Assembly: GCF_016097555.1 (NCBI RefSeq)
Contig: NC_054707.1
Span: 43,984,415 to 44,048,414, forward strand
DNA length: 64,000 bases
Direction of reading: 5' to 3'
Source of the DNA: Gigantopelta aegis
Lineage: Eukaryota; Mollusca; Gastropoda; Neomphalida; Peltospiridae
The notes under the pieces were generated by a model. The model was given only the letters and a program-made list of their open reading frames with translations. It was not told the DNA's origin and searched no databases. Shown here piece after piece: positions 35,457-46,490 of this stretch (its first letter is position 1; each line of letters begins with the position of its first letter). Both the position numbers and the translations under genes were made by a program.

Positions 35457-37110
35457 TACATGGTCCCCGTACACCCCACTCCTCGCTACGCCACTGTTTA
35501 TTATAGGCCTACCAATGTGTCGACACGGTGGAAAATATAGAATTGGAATTTAAAGCAAAAGTATTAGTAAATTAATAAATTTCGAAAAGTAATTAGTACA
35601 TTTCAATACGAATAAACACACCATTAAATTTTAATAGTTATTTTTTACATTTATAAAATAAACTGCATTTAGAAGATGTTGAAGTATATTTCATTATTGT
35701 ATACGTCTTCCACATTATCAATTTTGTGAGTGTAACAGTACTAACACGGAGATGAGTTTTAGCATTGCAAGCATCATTAGTTTTTAATGAATTTTTTTAA
35801 ACCTGAAAAACATGTACAAAACATCACTGCTGAATAGCATATAGTAACCAGAAATGCATTAAAATTAACCAGCAACCCCAAAATTGATGATATTTGAAAA
35901 AGGTAGTTTTGCAACTTTTAAGCTAGGCATTGTAGCCTAATGGACTTGCGGGACATGGTCTTTATGGGCATATTCTCCTATTACTATTGACTGAATAGTT
36001 GATTATTCAACCTCGTGCAAGTGTGCTCTGTGAGTTAATTGCAGGCGTGAAACCAATGTATATTTGAAAAGTATGATAGGTTTTATGTAGAGCGCTGATC
36101 TCTCATACTGAGAGTCCGTGGTTCGAATCCCCTCACTGGAGGTTGATATTTATCTGTTAAATTTAAACTAAATGAACTGAGTTGAGAATGATTAAACCTG
36201 CTCACTTACCTGAGGCACTTTTCTAATGTTATAAATATTTCTCAGCAAATAGTTTCCTAATATCAATTCAAGTAGCATAAAACTTTCTAGATTTTCTCTG
36301 GCTTCGTTTATTTAATGCGTAACGGAGTTGAATCAACAATGAGGGAGACCAACAAAAGTTGATTTTAAAAATAAGTCCGAGTCAGCTTGCATACTAATGT
36401 CACAGATCATAAATAGTAACATTTGAGCTTTCAAACAAACTATAAAACTGCATTGTGTATTCACCTCATTAGGTCCACTGATGTTGTGAAGTCGTGAATA
36501 CACTACCCGGTACTGAGACCGTATCTAATGACCAAAATCGACATGGAATACACCTTTTCGTTATTTAGATTTAGATTTAATTTTAGAAAAAAAAATGTAA
36601 TTGCGAATTAAAGTGTTACCTTATTTTCAGACATAGTTTTGTAATATTGTACATTATTAAAACATATAGCAATTGATTAGGCTAGGAAAATATAGCCTAC
36701 AAGTGCTAATTTGACTTCTTTTTAAAACTCATTTACAATGTATATATTATAATATGGGCGACTGCAACTGTTATCAAAAATATGGATATTCAAATGAAAG
36801 AAAAAAAAAGAGAAAAAAAAGAAGAGAGAAGCAAAACAAATAAATAATGTAAATGAGAGTGAACAACTGAATGAAAAGAGAGAAAAGAGGAAATGAAAAT
36901 TTAAAAACAAATCTGCGCAGATTGTCTAACACTAATAATAAATACGTATAGCCTAGTTATAATTTAATCAATGTTTTATTTCTCAAATCAGTCTTTGTTT
37001 CTGAAGATAATGAACGTTTTGTTACTGTCGTCATTTATTGTGATTCTACAATTTCGTACTAACTGCAGAATAAATGGTACAGACATATTTAAAGAGTATA
37101 AAATAACTTA
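35457..37110. other. AT-rich non-coding DNA
   Basis: Apart from a tRNA-like fragment at 36084 nothing was recognised. Phe/Ser-rich minus-strand frames near 36722-36910 come from an A/G-rich low-complexity run. Confidence 0.45.
36084..36140 (+). pseudogene. tRNA-like fragment (A and B boxes only)
   Basis: 'tatgtagagcgc' resembles an A box and 'ggttcgaatcc' at 36120-36130 is a perfect B box about 30 bp later. The anticodon stem does not pair and no acceptor stem closes, so it is a decayed tRNA or the head of another SINE. Confidence 0.5.
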
Positions 37111-37114
37111 CACA

Positions 37115-37430
37115 GTTTACCGTAGCCCAGTGGTAAAGCGCTCGCTTGATGCGCGTCGGTTTGGGATCGACCCCCGCCAGTGGGCTATTTCTCGCTCCAA
37201 CCAGTGCACCACGACTGGTACATCAAAGGCTGTGATATGTGTTATCCTGTCTATAGGATGGTACATATAAAAGATCCCTTGCTGCTAATCGAAAAGAGTA
37301 GCCCATGAAGTGGCGACAGCGGATTTCCTATCTCAATATATGTGTGGTCCTTAACCATATGTCTGACGCCATATAATCGTAAATAAAATGTGTTGAGTGT
37401 GTCGTTAAATAGACCATTTCCTTCCTTATA
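37115..37430 (+). repeat. SINE with family-B head and family-A tail
   Basis: The head reads 'gtagcccagtggtaaagcgc' (A box) and 'ggtttgggatcgaccc' (B-box-like). The body 'tatcctgtctataggatggt' is family B. The 3' end 'aaccatatgtctgacgccat', then 'aaaatgtgttgagtgtgtcg', is the family-A tail. The two families therefore share or have exchanged 3' modules. Confidence 0.85.
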
Positions 37431-37627
37431 CATTTTACATTCACGGATATAAAGGTGCATCTCGGGTACGGGGAAGTGCTGCCTCCATTTTCACTTCATT
37501 GTCGTCCAAATTATTCATTGTCGTCCAGATTATTCATTGTCGGCCAGTTGTTTAAAACTGTAGAATCATTACGACCACTAACCCGCTATCATCGTGTCAA
37601 TTGCATGTAAGCACGTTAACCCAGTTC

Positions 37628-37733
37628 CACCATACCTACTTATCTACCTAACAATCAACCTACCTACCCACCTGCCTACATATCTACCTACTTACCTATC
37701 AACCTACATACCTACCTACCTACCTACCTACTG
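37628..37733. repeat. (CTAC)n-type microsatellite
   Basis: An imperfect 'ctac' tetranucleotide repeat with interruptions. Confidence 0.9.
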
Positions 37734-38020
37734 TTCATTTTCTTACCATACAGTGCTATGAAAATTTGTTAACTTGATCATTAGCCCCTTGGAAGAATGC
37801 ATTATTTATAGTTTTGTGGGTGGGTGAAATATTAAACATTTTAACACCAATTTGAAAAAGCTGATTTCTGTAAGACACATACATTAGGATACAAAAATGT
37901 TTATTATTTAACAGGCCTATGTACAAGGAACAATTGCGTTATATTGGGTTGACGTGCATCAAGCAATCCACTTTTGACAGTGCTGGTGGATTATCAAATG
38001 AATGTTACCCAGGGGATGAA

Positions 38021-38400
38021 AGAAAGAAAGAAAGAAGTGTTTTATTTAACGACGCACTCAACACATTTTATTTACGGTTATATGGCGTCAGACATATGGT
38101 TAAGGACCACACAGATTTTTTTTAGAGAAAACCCGCTGTCACCACATAGGCTACTCTTTTACGACAGGCAGCAAGGGATCTTTTATTTGCGCTTCCCACA
38201 GGCAGGATAGCACAAACCATGGCCTTTGTTGAACCAGTTATGGATCACTGGTCGGTGCAAGTGGTTTGAGCCTTGCGGAGCACTCACTCAGGGTTTGGAG
38301 TGGGTATCTGGATTAAAAATTCCATGCCTCGACTGGGATCCGAACCCAGTACCTACCAGCCTGTAGACCGATGGCCTGCCACGACGCCACCGAGGCCGGT
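38021..38400 (-). repeat. SINE family A, full copy 3
   Basis: Tail at the left, head at the right with B-box 'gggatccgaacccagta' on the plus strand. A 13-bp target duplication 'cccaggggatgaa' lies at 38008-38020 and 38401-38413. The body lacks one block present in copy 1 near 'gtggtttacacctaccca'. Confidence 0.92.
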
Positions 38401-38413
38401 CCCAGGGGATGAA

Positions 38414-39260
38414 GACACGCATTCATATAATGGTATCTATCGTGTTTACGTTTAATATAAAACCACTTGAATGAATACAGTGTTCTAGCTACCAATATAT
38501 AAACTGGCGCTGCACCATGCCTCAGTTTTGAGTCCTAATTCATTGCCGTAAAAAATGAATATATATATTTGTTTTTATAATAAAACACTTGCGTTCCTCT
38601 GAATGCATACTGGTATACAGCGTTATTACGGGTCTGAATTCAACTAAGAAACGCTTGACAATATTTCGTTTTGTCATAGGCGTGAAAGTCCACCAGTGGT
38701 ACCGTGGCAAACTTTCTTTTCTTTTATTAGTGGTTACGACTGCAGACGGGCAACCAGCCAGTCGTATCAAGCTTGATTCCACGGGCAGACACAACCACAA
38801 ATAACGTAACTAATTAAGCAAACACCCAGTTGAAAGTAGTCTATCACGATAAACCTTGGTTTATTTTCCGTTAAAATAGCTTAAAATATTAATACGTCAG
38901 ATACAAATTCCCGAAAGCTGATTTTAATAGATGTTCTACGAAACGCGGCGCTTCTAATGATACCAAAATAAACACACACAGACCAAGATACTTGTATTTT
39001 TACCGATACAATTGGATCCTTATAATATGGCACAAAGCAAGCATGACTGCAAATCATTATAGTCATTTTTAGAATGTCAACAATTAAATGCAATGAGCAA
39101 CTTGTGCACATGTATATGTATGCAGATATCAATTTAATTATTTATTTACTTGTTTGTTCTTTTCTTTCATTCTTTATTTTTTCATTTATAGATTAAAAAA
39201 AAAAATCATTTATTTTAATTTGTGGATGGTATTAAATGGTATACGTTCTACATACAATAC
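38414..39260. other. non-coding DNA
   Basis: No coding exon was recognised. Short frames on both strands near 38540-38800 have no known domain. Confidence 0.4.

Positions 39261-39331
<71 letters not shown>
39261..39331. repeat. poly-C homopolymer
   Basis: About 70 C with one A. True length is doubtful in any assembly. A proline-only frame across it is an artefact. Confidence 0.95.
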
Positions 39332-39333
<2 letters not shown>

Positions 39334-39649
39334 GTAATAGCGATCAGTTTGCAATTACTAGTTATGGCTTATTTCAATAATATAACAAAATATATATGTT
39401 ATGCATTGATGCAATAATTATACCTATGGTTGTGGGTACCTTTTCGTCAATAATCCAAATTTAAGAATAATAAATCTGGTTTTGGAAACTGATTCCCTCC
39501 CTGCAGTATACATACGTTTATAAATGTTTGAAATAATTTAATAAATAATCTAAAATTATCCATTATGTCTTTCAATGAATGAAATCGGTATGGTTGTAAA
39601 ATAAAGTGCATAACTTCATGGTGGTAACATCATTTCATTATTTGTGTAG

Positions 39650-39809
39650 ATTTGTGGAAATATAATCATGATTGTAATCATGATTGCTAGACAATGTATT
39701 CGCAATCGTAATCGATTACTTTCAATTATCTTGTAATCGTAATCGTAACCGTAATCGTGACATTCTAAAGTAATCGTAATCGATTACTTTTGTCAAGTAA
39801 TCGCCCCAT

Positions 39810-39814
<5 letters not shown>
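39650..39814 (-). repeat. hAT-like terminal fragment
   Basis: On the minus strand it starts CAGAGATGGGGCGATTACTT and continues with repeated 'gtaatcgattac' palindromes. A CAGRG start with a subterminal TAATCGATTA array fits a hAT-type end. The opposite end was not found. Confidence 0.45.

Positions 39815-39869
<55 letters not shown>
39815..39869. repeat. (TA)n microsatellite, LTR-element target
   Basis: The TA run continues on the far side of the LTR element (46279-46294), so the element inserted into this microsatellite. Confidence 0.9.
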
Positions 39870-39873
<4 letters not shown>

Positions 39874-41139
39874 ACGGGGATTCTATAATTCCCGTAACTG
39901 AATAAAACACGATTATCAAAATATCTCTCCTAACTGTATATCTATTAGATCTCTCTGTAACAGGCTGTTAAACCCTAGTATGGCTCGTCTCTAGGTATGA
40001 TCAGAGATACGATCTTATATAAGTATATATTATTATAGCACGTTAGTTCTCTAGAAAACACAACAAAAACACAATACACTTTGGAATCTGTATTAATCTA
40101 CGCTGACAAATGTACAGCCGTAGTAGTTAATTAATAACAGCAATAATAACAACCCAGAACTGATCACTTAATTAGTTAATCTCTAGGTGTCTAGTTACAC
40201 AATATGCGAATCACTTCACCGTTACACCACACCCACACGTGTGATAATTGAGAAACGCTTCCAGGAGAAGTTAATTAATAAAGGAATTACAACACCATTC
40301 CTAACTGGTTAATTTTTAATTAACCCTTACTACTCGTTCAGTAACGTGTGATAATTTAGGAACGCTTCCAGGGTAACTTAATTAATAAAGGAATTACAGC
40401 TCTATTCCTAACGGGTTAATTTAATTTAATTTAATTTAATACTCATTCAGTAACCTTGTGACACAGAATTAATATTGGTACCTATCACAATAAAGACAAT
40501 AACCTACAGTGTACCTAGGTCGTCTAGGATGACTGGCTAAGCTTTATATTACCAAATACTCATATAATGTTAGAACAAAAAGTCTACGATTTACTTCGTC
40601 AGATGACCGAAGACACTGTCTAAAGAATATTGGTATAATACAGTATCAAAATATTTAAAGTCACATCAATCACATCAAGGTTATACACAGAGCAGAAATG
40701 ATATTTACCAAAGTCCAAACGGACTAACGTTCCCTGGGAGCCGTCCTTTTCGTTCTCCTCGATATCTCTAAAAACACTAGCTATTTATTATAAATCAGGA
40801 TTTTGCCTGGGGGTACAAGGCGGTACCTCACGTATCATCTCATATTCTACCTCTACTAGATTCGGTATATTTCTCTCTGATCGTCAGTCTGGCTGTCGCC
40901 AACCGCGAGCAATCTCCTGGCCATAAACAGCACTACCGGAGATATTACGTAACTACTAGCCACATGGCCTCCGCACCTGGTTGGGTGTGTATTAGGCGTA
41001 CCGATCGAGGACCGTCGCGCAGAAGTATTACGTAACAAGTTGCCCATCTGGGCTTAGGTGCAATGAAACTGCACACGGCCCTCTTAACACAATTAAAATC
41101 GCCACAGGCGAAACAAATATAAGAGCATGTACCGTCACA
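39870..41139 (-). repeat. LTR (3' LTR in element sense)
   Basis: It shares its start 'tgtcacggggattctataat' and its end 'agcatgtaccgtcaca' with the copies at 45009 and 49939. The purine-rich tract GAGGTGGGGGTG adjoins it on the element's inner side. Confidence 0.93.
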
Positions 41140-41679
41140 CACCCCCACCTCAAAAAGGATATTTCCTCTACTCTAGGAATAGGGAAATATACTACATTTA
41201 AACAAAAATGTGCGTTAACCGACGCATACGGACATTTATAACACATGTAATAATAAGGTGACTACCAGTAAAAACCGCACTTGCGGAGGTATTACGTAAC
41301 TACTCGCCACATAGCCTCCGCACCTGGCTGGGTGTGTATTAGAAAGTATAGCTCGGGAACCGTCGCGCAGAAGTATTACGTAACAAGTTGCCCACCTGGG
41401 CTAAGTGCAATGAAACTGCACACGGCCCTCTAACACAATTAATAGCATGTTCCGTCACACACCCCCACCTCAAAAGGGATATTTCCTCTACTCTAGGAAT
41501 AGGGAAATATACTACATTAAAACAAAAAGGTGCGTTAACCGACGCATACGGGCATTTATAACACATGTAATAATAAGGTGACTACCAGTAATCACACTGA
41601 GTCGCTGAGTCCCTGGTATACAAATAAAATATATATAAACAAAACAGAAATCAAGAATGTCAACACATTATCATAACGT

Positions 41680-44298
41680 TCAACTTCGGGACAGGGCATC
41701 AGCGATTACATTGGATGTGCCCTTGATATGTCCAATGGTAATTGGGTATTCTTGCAGAGGAAGACTCCATCTCAAAACTCTCTGGTTGGAGGCTTTCATT
41801 AGGATGGTCCAGTCCGTCTTCGTCTTCTTGGAACAGCACAGCTCCAGCTCCAGGCACCCACTTTGACTGGCACCCTGGTGCTGCTTGAACGGCAGACGAG
41901 TAGCTGTTGCCTCTGTTTTCCAGGTTGCAGGTTTCACGAGTAGCGCATGCTCGCACGGTTTCCAGGTTGGGTTCCGATAGGCATGCGTCTTGGGTGAGCT
42001 TGGGTTGAATGCACACTCCTTTCCGTAACCGTTTTTCTGACAAATGGAAACATGTCTTGTTCCGACGTAGTCCAGGTTTTCTCCGATAGGCATGCTGTCG
42101 AATCGGTGTAGAATCTGGGTTTCCAAGCGCACATCTTGGCTTAAGGTATTGGTAACCGTTGGAAGATTCTGACAAATGGAAACATGAGTCTTGTTTCTCA
42201 ATGACGTAGTCAGCTTTGCTCGCTGGGGGTTCAAGTCTGCTAGAATCTGGCCGTTGGCCAATTTTCTCTCTGCAGTCTTGACGTCATCACAGGAAATTGA
42301 GTGTCTCTCAATTTGGACCGGTCTCTCTGGAACTATCGGCAGTCTGTCAAAATAACCTTTTAGCAAATTGATGTGACAATACCTACTTTTCCTAACCCTA
42401 TCAGGAGTGTTTATCACATACCCTGTCTCATTAACTCGTTTGTGCACAACATAGGGACCGAAATACCTGTTCTGTAATGAACCCCGTTTAATGGGAAGGT
42501 ACAGCAGCACTTTATCCCCTGGTTTAAATTCCCGACTCCTAGTCTTCCTATCAAACACTGATTTTATTTTGCTCTGAGCATGGCTCAGTTGCTTCCTAGC
42601 CTTCCTATCAAACTCTGATTTTATTTTGTTCTGAGCATGGCTCAGTTGCGTCCTAGCTAGTTCGGTCGCCGGCAACCTCCGATCTCTAACTCTCTTATTT
42701 ATTAATACTCCCTTGTCCACAGTTAACAAGGTAGTGCGAACTGCCAACAATTTTGGATCAGCCCCCTGCTCTAGAATTAACTCTTGTCTATTACAAGGTA
42801 AATCCCCTCTATCAAACACAACTGGTTCAATTCCCCTCTGCGGGAGATCAACAGGTTCCACCACATTTAATTTGTCAGTTGACTTATCTACCATTTTACT
42901 GATAACCTCATCCACTCCAATTTCATGGCTCACACACGTATCAGACAAATCACAAATATCCTCTAGGTCCCGTGCTAACCTACTGGCCATAGCCCTAGTC
43001 TTTACACACGCAGGATAACTAATCTCATCAACCTCACTCTCTTCTACTGGTAAAGGGCTGTCTTTAATTAACAACTGGTCACATTTCGGCTGACAACACT
43101 GACTAGTCAAATCATTACCCAACAAAACTCCTATGTTTTCAACAGGCAAGTCCTTCACAACACCCATAACGACTGGTCCCGTCACAAACTTTGAACACAA
43201 GAAAACCTTATGTAACCGGACAACCATTTTTTCTCCAGTAACTGAGCTTAAAGCCAAACTTCGTCCTGTATCGGAATTTTCAATACGAGCTAAACACTTT
43301 TGCGTTATCAGGCTCTGACTACACCCGGTATCTCTATAGATTGATATTGCCTTAGGACACAACTCTTGTTTCACATCACAAACCATACCAGTGGACACAT
43401 ACGGGTTTACTTTCTCTGCTATGGGACTAACCATTAACTCTCTCGCTAACGGAGCTGACCTCACTAAACCGACCACTTGCGCATTATCGCGTTTCCTTTT
43501 AAAACAGTCCCCGATAAGATGGTTATCCTTTTTACAATAACTGCACTGTGGACGAAAAGTTCGTGCATTGGCTGATAATGCAGGTCTATCCTTACTTTGC
43601 CCACCAGGTGCATTCCTGGCCTGACTAGCTGACCAACTAGATGACTCTCCCCGATAGTTACTTTCCCGGGAAAAACCTGGCTGAAATTTCTTCTTATCAC
43701 CCTGTTGTAAAGAGCTACCCGGTACTGCCTGAGCTTTGTGTATTAACACGTAATCATCTGCCACTATGCCTGCCTCCTCTATCTTTTTGACATCACGATC
43801 CTCTAAATGAATACGTAAGCTAACTGGTAATCCATTTTTAATGTCCTGTAAGATCAACAACTCCCGTAACTCGGTATATGACTCTACCTGATGAGAAACA
43901 ACCCATTTATCAAACATCCCTGCCTTCTTAGCCACAAACTCACTATAAGACTGACCCTGCGTTTTTCTCAACTCGCTATACCGTAAACGATAATCCTCAG
44001 GACGTAATTCATACGCCCTCAACACTGCCGTCTTAACTAGGTCGTACTGACTTGCTCGCTCATCACTCATTGAATTATAAGCTACACTAGCCTTCCCCTT
44101 AAACTTAGACACGGCTAACAATGTCCACTTAGACTGCGGCCAATTTAGCTGCTTAGCGGCCCGTTCAAAAAGTTGGAAAAACATATCTACCTCCTGGTCA
44201 TCAAATACAGGCACTGATCTATAAGCCTCCGACATGTTAAACCCATTTCCGGCTTCTCGTCTGACTTCTTCAGTATTCAACTTTAACTCATGTTCCAC
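41680..44298 (-). CDS. gag-protease-integrase-tail frame of the LTR element (fossil)
   Basis: An 872-codon open frame. Residues about 30-190 are gag capsid-like with a SCAN-like stretch (RYSELRKTQGQSYSEF ... LRELLILQDIKNGLPVSLR). A CCHC knuckle is at 252-265 (CSYCKKDNHLIGDC). An aspartic protease motif, RDTGCSQS, is at about 322-329. Much later comes FKPGDKVLLYLPIKRG ... NRYFGPYVV, the GPY/F module of an integrase C-terminus. A short RNase H-like end (IGHIKGTSNVIADALSRS) closes the frame. No reverse transcriptase is recognisable. The domain order shows a rearranged, incomplete element. Gag would form the particle and protease would process it. The start codon of the native protein is not certain. 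Confidence 0.8.
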   Translation of the reverse strand: MEHELKLNTEEVRREAGNGFNMSEAYRSVPVFDDQEVDMFFQLFERAAKQLNWPQSKWTLLAVSKFKGKASVAYNSMSDERASQYDLVKTAVLRAYELRPEDYRLRYSELRKTQGQSYSEFVAKKAGMFDKWVVSHQVESYTELRELLILQDIKNGLPVSLRIHLEDRDVKKIEEAGIVADDYVLIHKAQAVPGSSLQQGDKKKFQPGFSRESNYRGESSSWSASQARNAPGGQSKDRPALSANARTFRPQCSYCKKDNHLIGDCFKRKRDNAQVVGLVRSAPLARELMVSPIAEKVNPYVSTGMVCDVKQELCPKAISIYRDTGCSQSLITQKCLARIENSDTGRSLALSSVTGEKMVVRLHKVFLCSKFVTGPVVMGVVKDLPVENIGVLLGNDLTSQCCQPKCDQLLIKDSPLPVEESEVDEISYPACVKTRAMASRLARDLEDICDLSDTCVSHEIGVDEVISKMVDKSTDKLNVVEPVDLPQRGIEPVVFDRGDLPCNRQELILEQGADPKLLAVRTTLLTVDKGVLINKRVRDRRLPATELARTQLSHAQNKIKSEFDRKARKQLSHAQSKIKSVFDRKTRSREFKPGDKVLLYLPIKRGSLQNRYFGPYVVHKRVNETGYVINTPDRVRKSRYCHINLLKGYFDRLPIVPERPVQIERHSISCDDVKTAERKLANGQILADLNPQRAKLTTSLRNKTHVSICQNLPTVTNTLSQDVRLETQILHRFDSMPIGENLDYVGTRHVSICQKNGYGKECAFNPSSPKTHAYRNPTWKPCEHALLVKPATWKTEATATRLPFKQHQGASQSGCLELELCCSKKTKTDWTILMKASNQRVLRWSLPLQEYPITIGHIKGTSNVIADALSRS

Positions 44299-44324
44299 TT
44301 TTAATTTTTCTAACTGGAATTCTC

Positions 44325-44580
44325 TATTCCTTTCTTCTTTCTCTCTATCCCTATCTTCTCTTTCTCTCTCTCTCTCTATCCCTCTCTTCTCTCTCTCTCC
44401 CTTTCTCTATCTCTCTCTCTATCCCTCTCTCTCTCTCTCTTCTCTCTATCTAATGCACGTAATGCTTCTCTTTCTCTCTCTTTCTCTCTCTTCTCTCTCT
44501 CTATCTCTCTCTTCTCTCTCTCTATCTAATGCACGTTCTTCTCTTTCTCTCTCTTTCTCTTCTCTTTCGTACTCAAGCTT
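44325..44580 (-). repeat. (CT/GA)-rich tract inside the gag region
   Basis: 'tctctc' repeats with 'tctatctaatgcacgt' interruptions give Arg/Glu-rich codons in the element sense. The partner copy at 49253-49500 differs in length, as expected of a microsatellite. Confidence 0.85.
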
Positions 44581-44963
44581 TTTAAAAGCTAATTGTTGTT
44601 CCACACTTAACTCATTTATCTCTATCTCTGGAACAATCTCACTGTCTTCCATAACAGGCCTATCACCAAAAAACTTCCTGGATAATAATTGTCTTTATAT
44701 CACCTAAGGTTTTAGCTGATGTTAAATCAATTTCTCGCTCACCCCGCGATTTCAACTAACTCGGCCTTACGTGCTTGGCCTTACGTGCTCGCTTAATCTC
44801 CACTACACTGAGCGTAGGCCTATCCAGCAAATTCTTATCCATGTTTAGATATGACGCACTTATTATTAATTAATTTTCTAGTGAACAACGTTGCTACTTC
44901 TAGTATTTTGTAAAAATAATTTATAAAGCCCCCATTTACAAACAATACTTTTTTTAAATACGC

Positions 44964-44996
44964 ATGTCCCGTTTCAGATCCGGGACGAGCCCCCCA
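44964..44996 (-). other. primer-binding-site-like sequence of the LTR element
   Basis: In element sense, 12 nt inside the LTR, it reads TGGGGGGCTCGTCCCGGAT. It closely resembles the tRNA-Pro complement used by several retroelements, and similarity continues into the T-arm region. The match is not perfect and sits farther from the LTR than usual. Confidence 0.5.
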
Positions 44997-45008
44997 ATTT
45001 TCTACTCC

Positions 45009-46278
45009 TGTCACGGGGATTCTATAATTCCCGTAACTGAATAAAACACGATTATCAAAATATCTCTCCTAACTGTATATCTATTAGATCTCTCTGTAAC
45101 AGGCTGTTAAACCCTAGTATGGCTCGTCTCTAGGTATGATCAGAGATACGATCTTATATAAGTATATATTATTATAGCACGTTAGTTCTCTAGAAAACAC
45201 AACAAAAACACAATACACTTTGGAATCTGTATTAATCTACGCTGACAAATGTACAGCCGTAGTAGTTAATTAATAACAGCAATAATAACAACCCAGAACT
45301 GATCACTTAATTAGTTAATCTCTAGGTGTCTAGTTTACACAATATGCGAATCACTTCACCGTTACACCACACACCACACGTGTGATAATTGAGAAACGCT
45401 TCCAGGAGAAGTTAATTAATAAAGGAATTACAACACCATTCCTAACTGGTTAATTTTTAATTAACCCTTACTACTCGTTCAGTAACGTGTGATAATTTAG
45501 GAACGCTTCCAGGGGAACTTAATTAATAAAGGAATTACAGCTCTATTCCTAACGGGTTAATTTTTAATTAACCCTAACTACTCATTCAGTAACCTTGTGA
45601 CACAGAATTAATATTGGTACCTATCACAATAAAGACAATAACCTACAGTGTACCTAGGTCGTCTAGGATGACTGGCTAAGCTTTATATTACCAAATACTC
45701 ATATAATGTTAGAACAAAAAGTCTACGATTTACTTCGTCAGATGACCGAAGACACTGTCTAAAGAATATTGGTATAATACAGTATCAAAATATTTAAAGT
45801 CACATCAATCACATCAAGGTTATACACAGAGCAGAAATGATATTTACCAAAGTCCAAACGGACTAACGTTCCCTGGGTGCCGTCCTTTTCGTTCTCCTCG
45901 ATATCTCTAAAAAACACTAGCTATTTATTATAAATCAGGATTTTGCCTGGGGGTACAAGGCGGTATCTCACGTATCATCTCATATTCTACCTCTACTAGA
46001 GTCGGTATATTTCTCTCTGATCGTCAGTCTGGCTGTCGCCAACCGCGAGCAATCTCCTGGCCATAAACAGCACTGCCGGAGATATTACGTAACTACTAGC
46101 CACATGGCCTCCGCACCTGGCTGGGTGTGTATTAGGCGTACCGATCGAGGACCGTCGCGCAGAAGTATTACGTAACAAGTTGCCCATCTGGGCTTAGGTG
46201 CAATGAAACTGCACACGGCCCTCTAACACAATTAAAATCGCCACAGGCGAAACAAATTTAAGAGCATGTACCGTCACA
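45009..46278 (-). repeat. LTR (5' LTR in element sense)
   Basis: It aligns end to end with the LTR at 39870, differing at only scattered positions and in one short AT-rich block. Both ends carry the TG...CA signature. Confidence 0.93.
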
Positions 46279-46490
46279 ATATATATATATATATGGCCTG
46301 CTGTTATGTGTGTGTCTGTATGTGTAGTGCGTGCTCGTACGTGTGTATACGTATGCGCGTACATACACACATACGAGCGTACATACACACATACTCGCGT
46401 ACATAAACACATACGCGCGTACATACACATACGCGCGTACATACACACATACCCGCGTACATACACAAACACGTGTACATACACACACTA
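46279..46490. repeat. AT run and ~20-bp minisatellite
   Basis: After the AT flank come 'ggcctgctgttatgtgtgtg' and then repeats of 'cgcgtacatacacacatac' with variants. Alternating purine-pyrimidine runs dominate. A second copy lies at 51210-51420 as part of the large duplication. Confidence 0.85.

Larger units (their letters stand above)
39870..46278 (-). mobile_element. Ty3/gypsy-like LTR retrotransposon, RT-less, minus orientation
   Basis: A 6.4-kb fossil element in minus orientation. Two LTRs of about 1,270 bp bound it (39870-41139 and 45009-46278), each TGTGACGG...CCGTGACA when read in element sense. A primer-site-like sequence lies just inside the 5' LTR and a purine-rich tract just inside the 3' LTR. 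Both flanks are AT repeat, so the target duplication is within ATAT. The coding part holds gag, a zinc knuckle, an aspartic protease and an integrase C-terminal tail. No reverse transcriptase or integrase catalytic core is recognisable, so the element is non-autonomous and incomplete. The LTRs are almost identical by eye, suggesting a young insertion. A part of the 3' LTR end and purine tract is repeated at about 41263-41520. Confidence 0.9.

Noticed and set aside
36084-36140. Functional tRNA gene
   Set aside because: The B box is good but the anticodon arm and acceptor stem do not pair.
39154-39417. Proline-rich open frame
   Set aside because: It is the translation of the poly-C homopolymer at 39261-39331.
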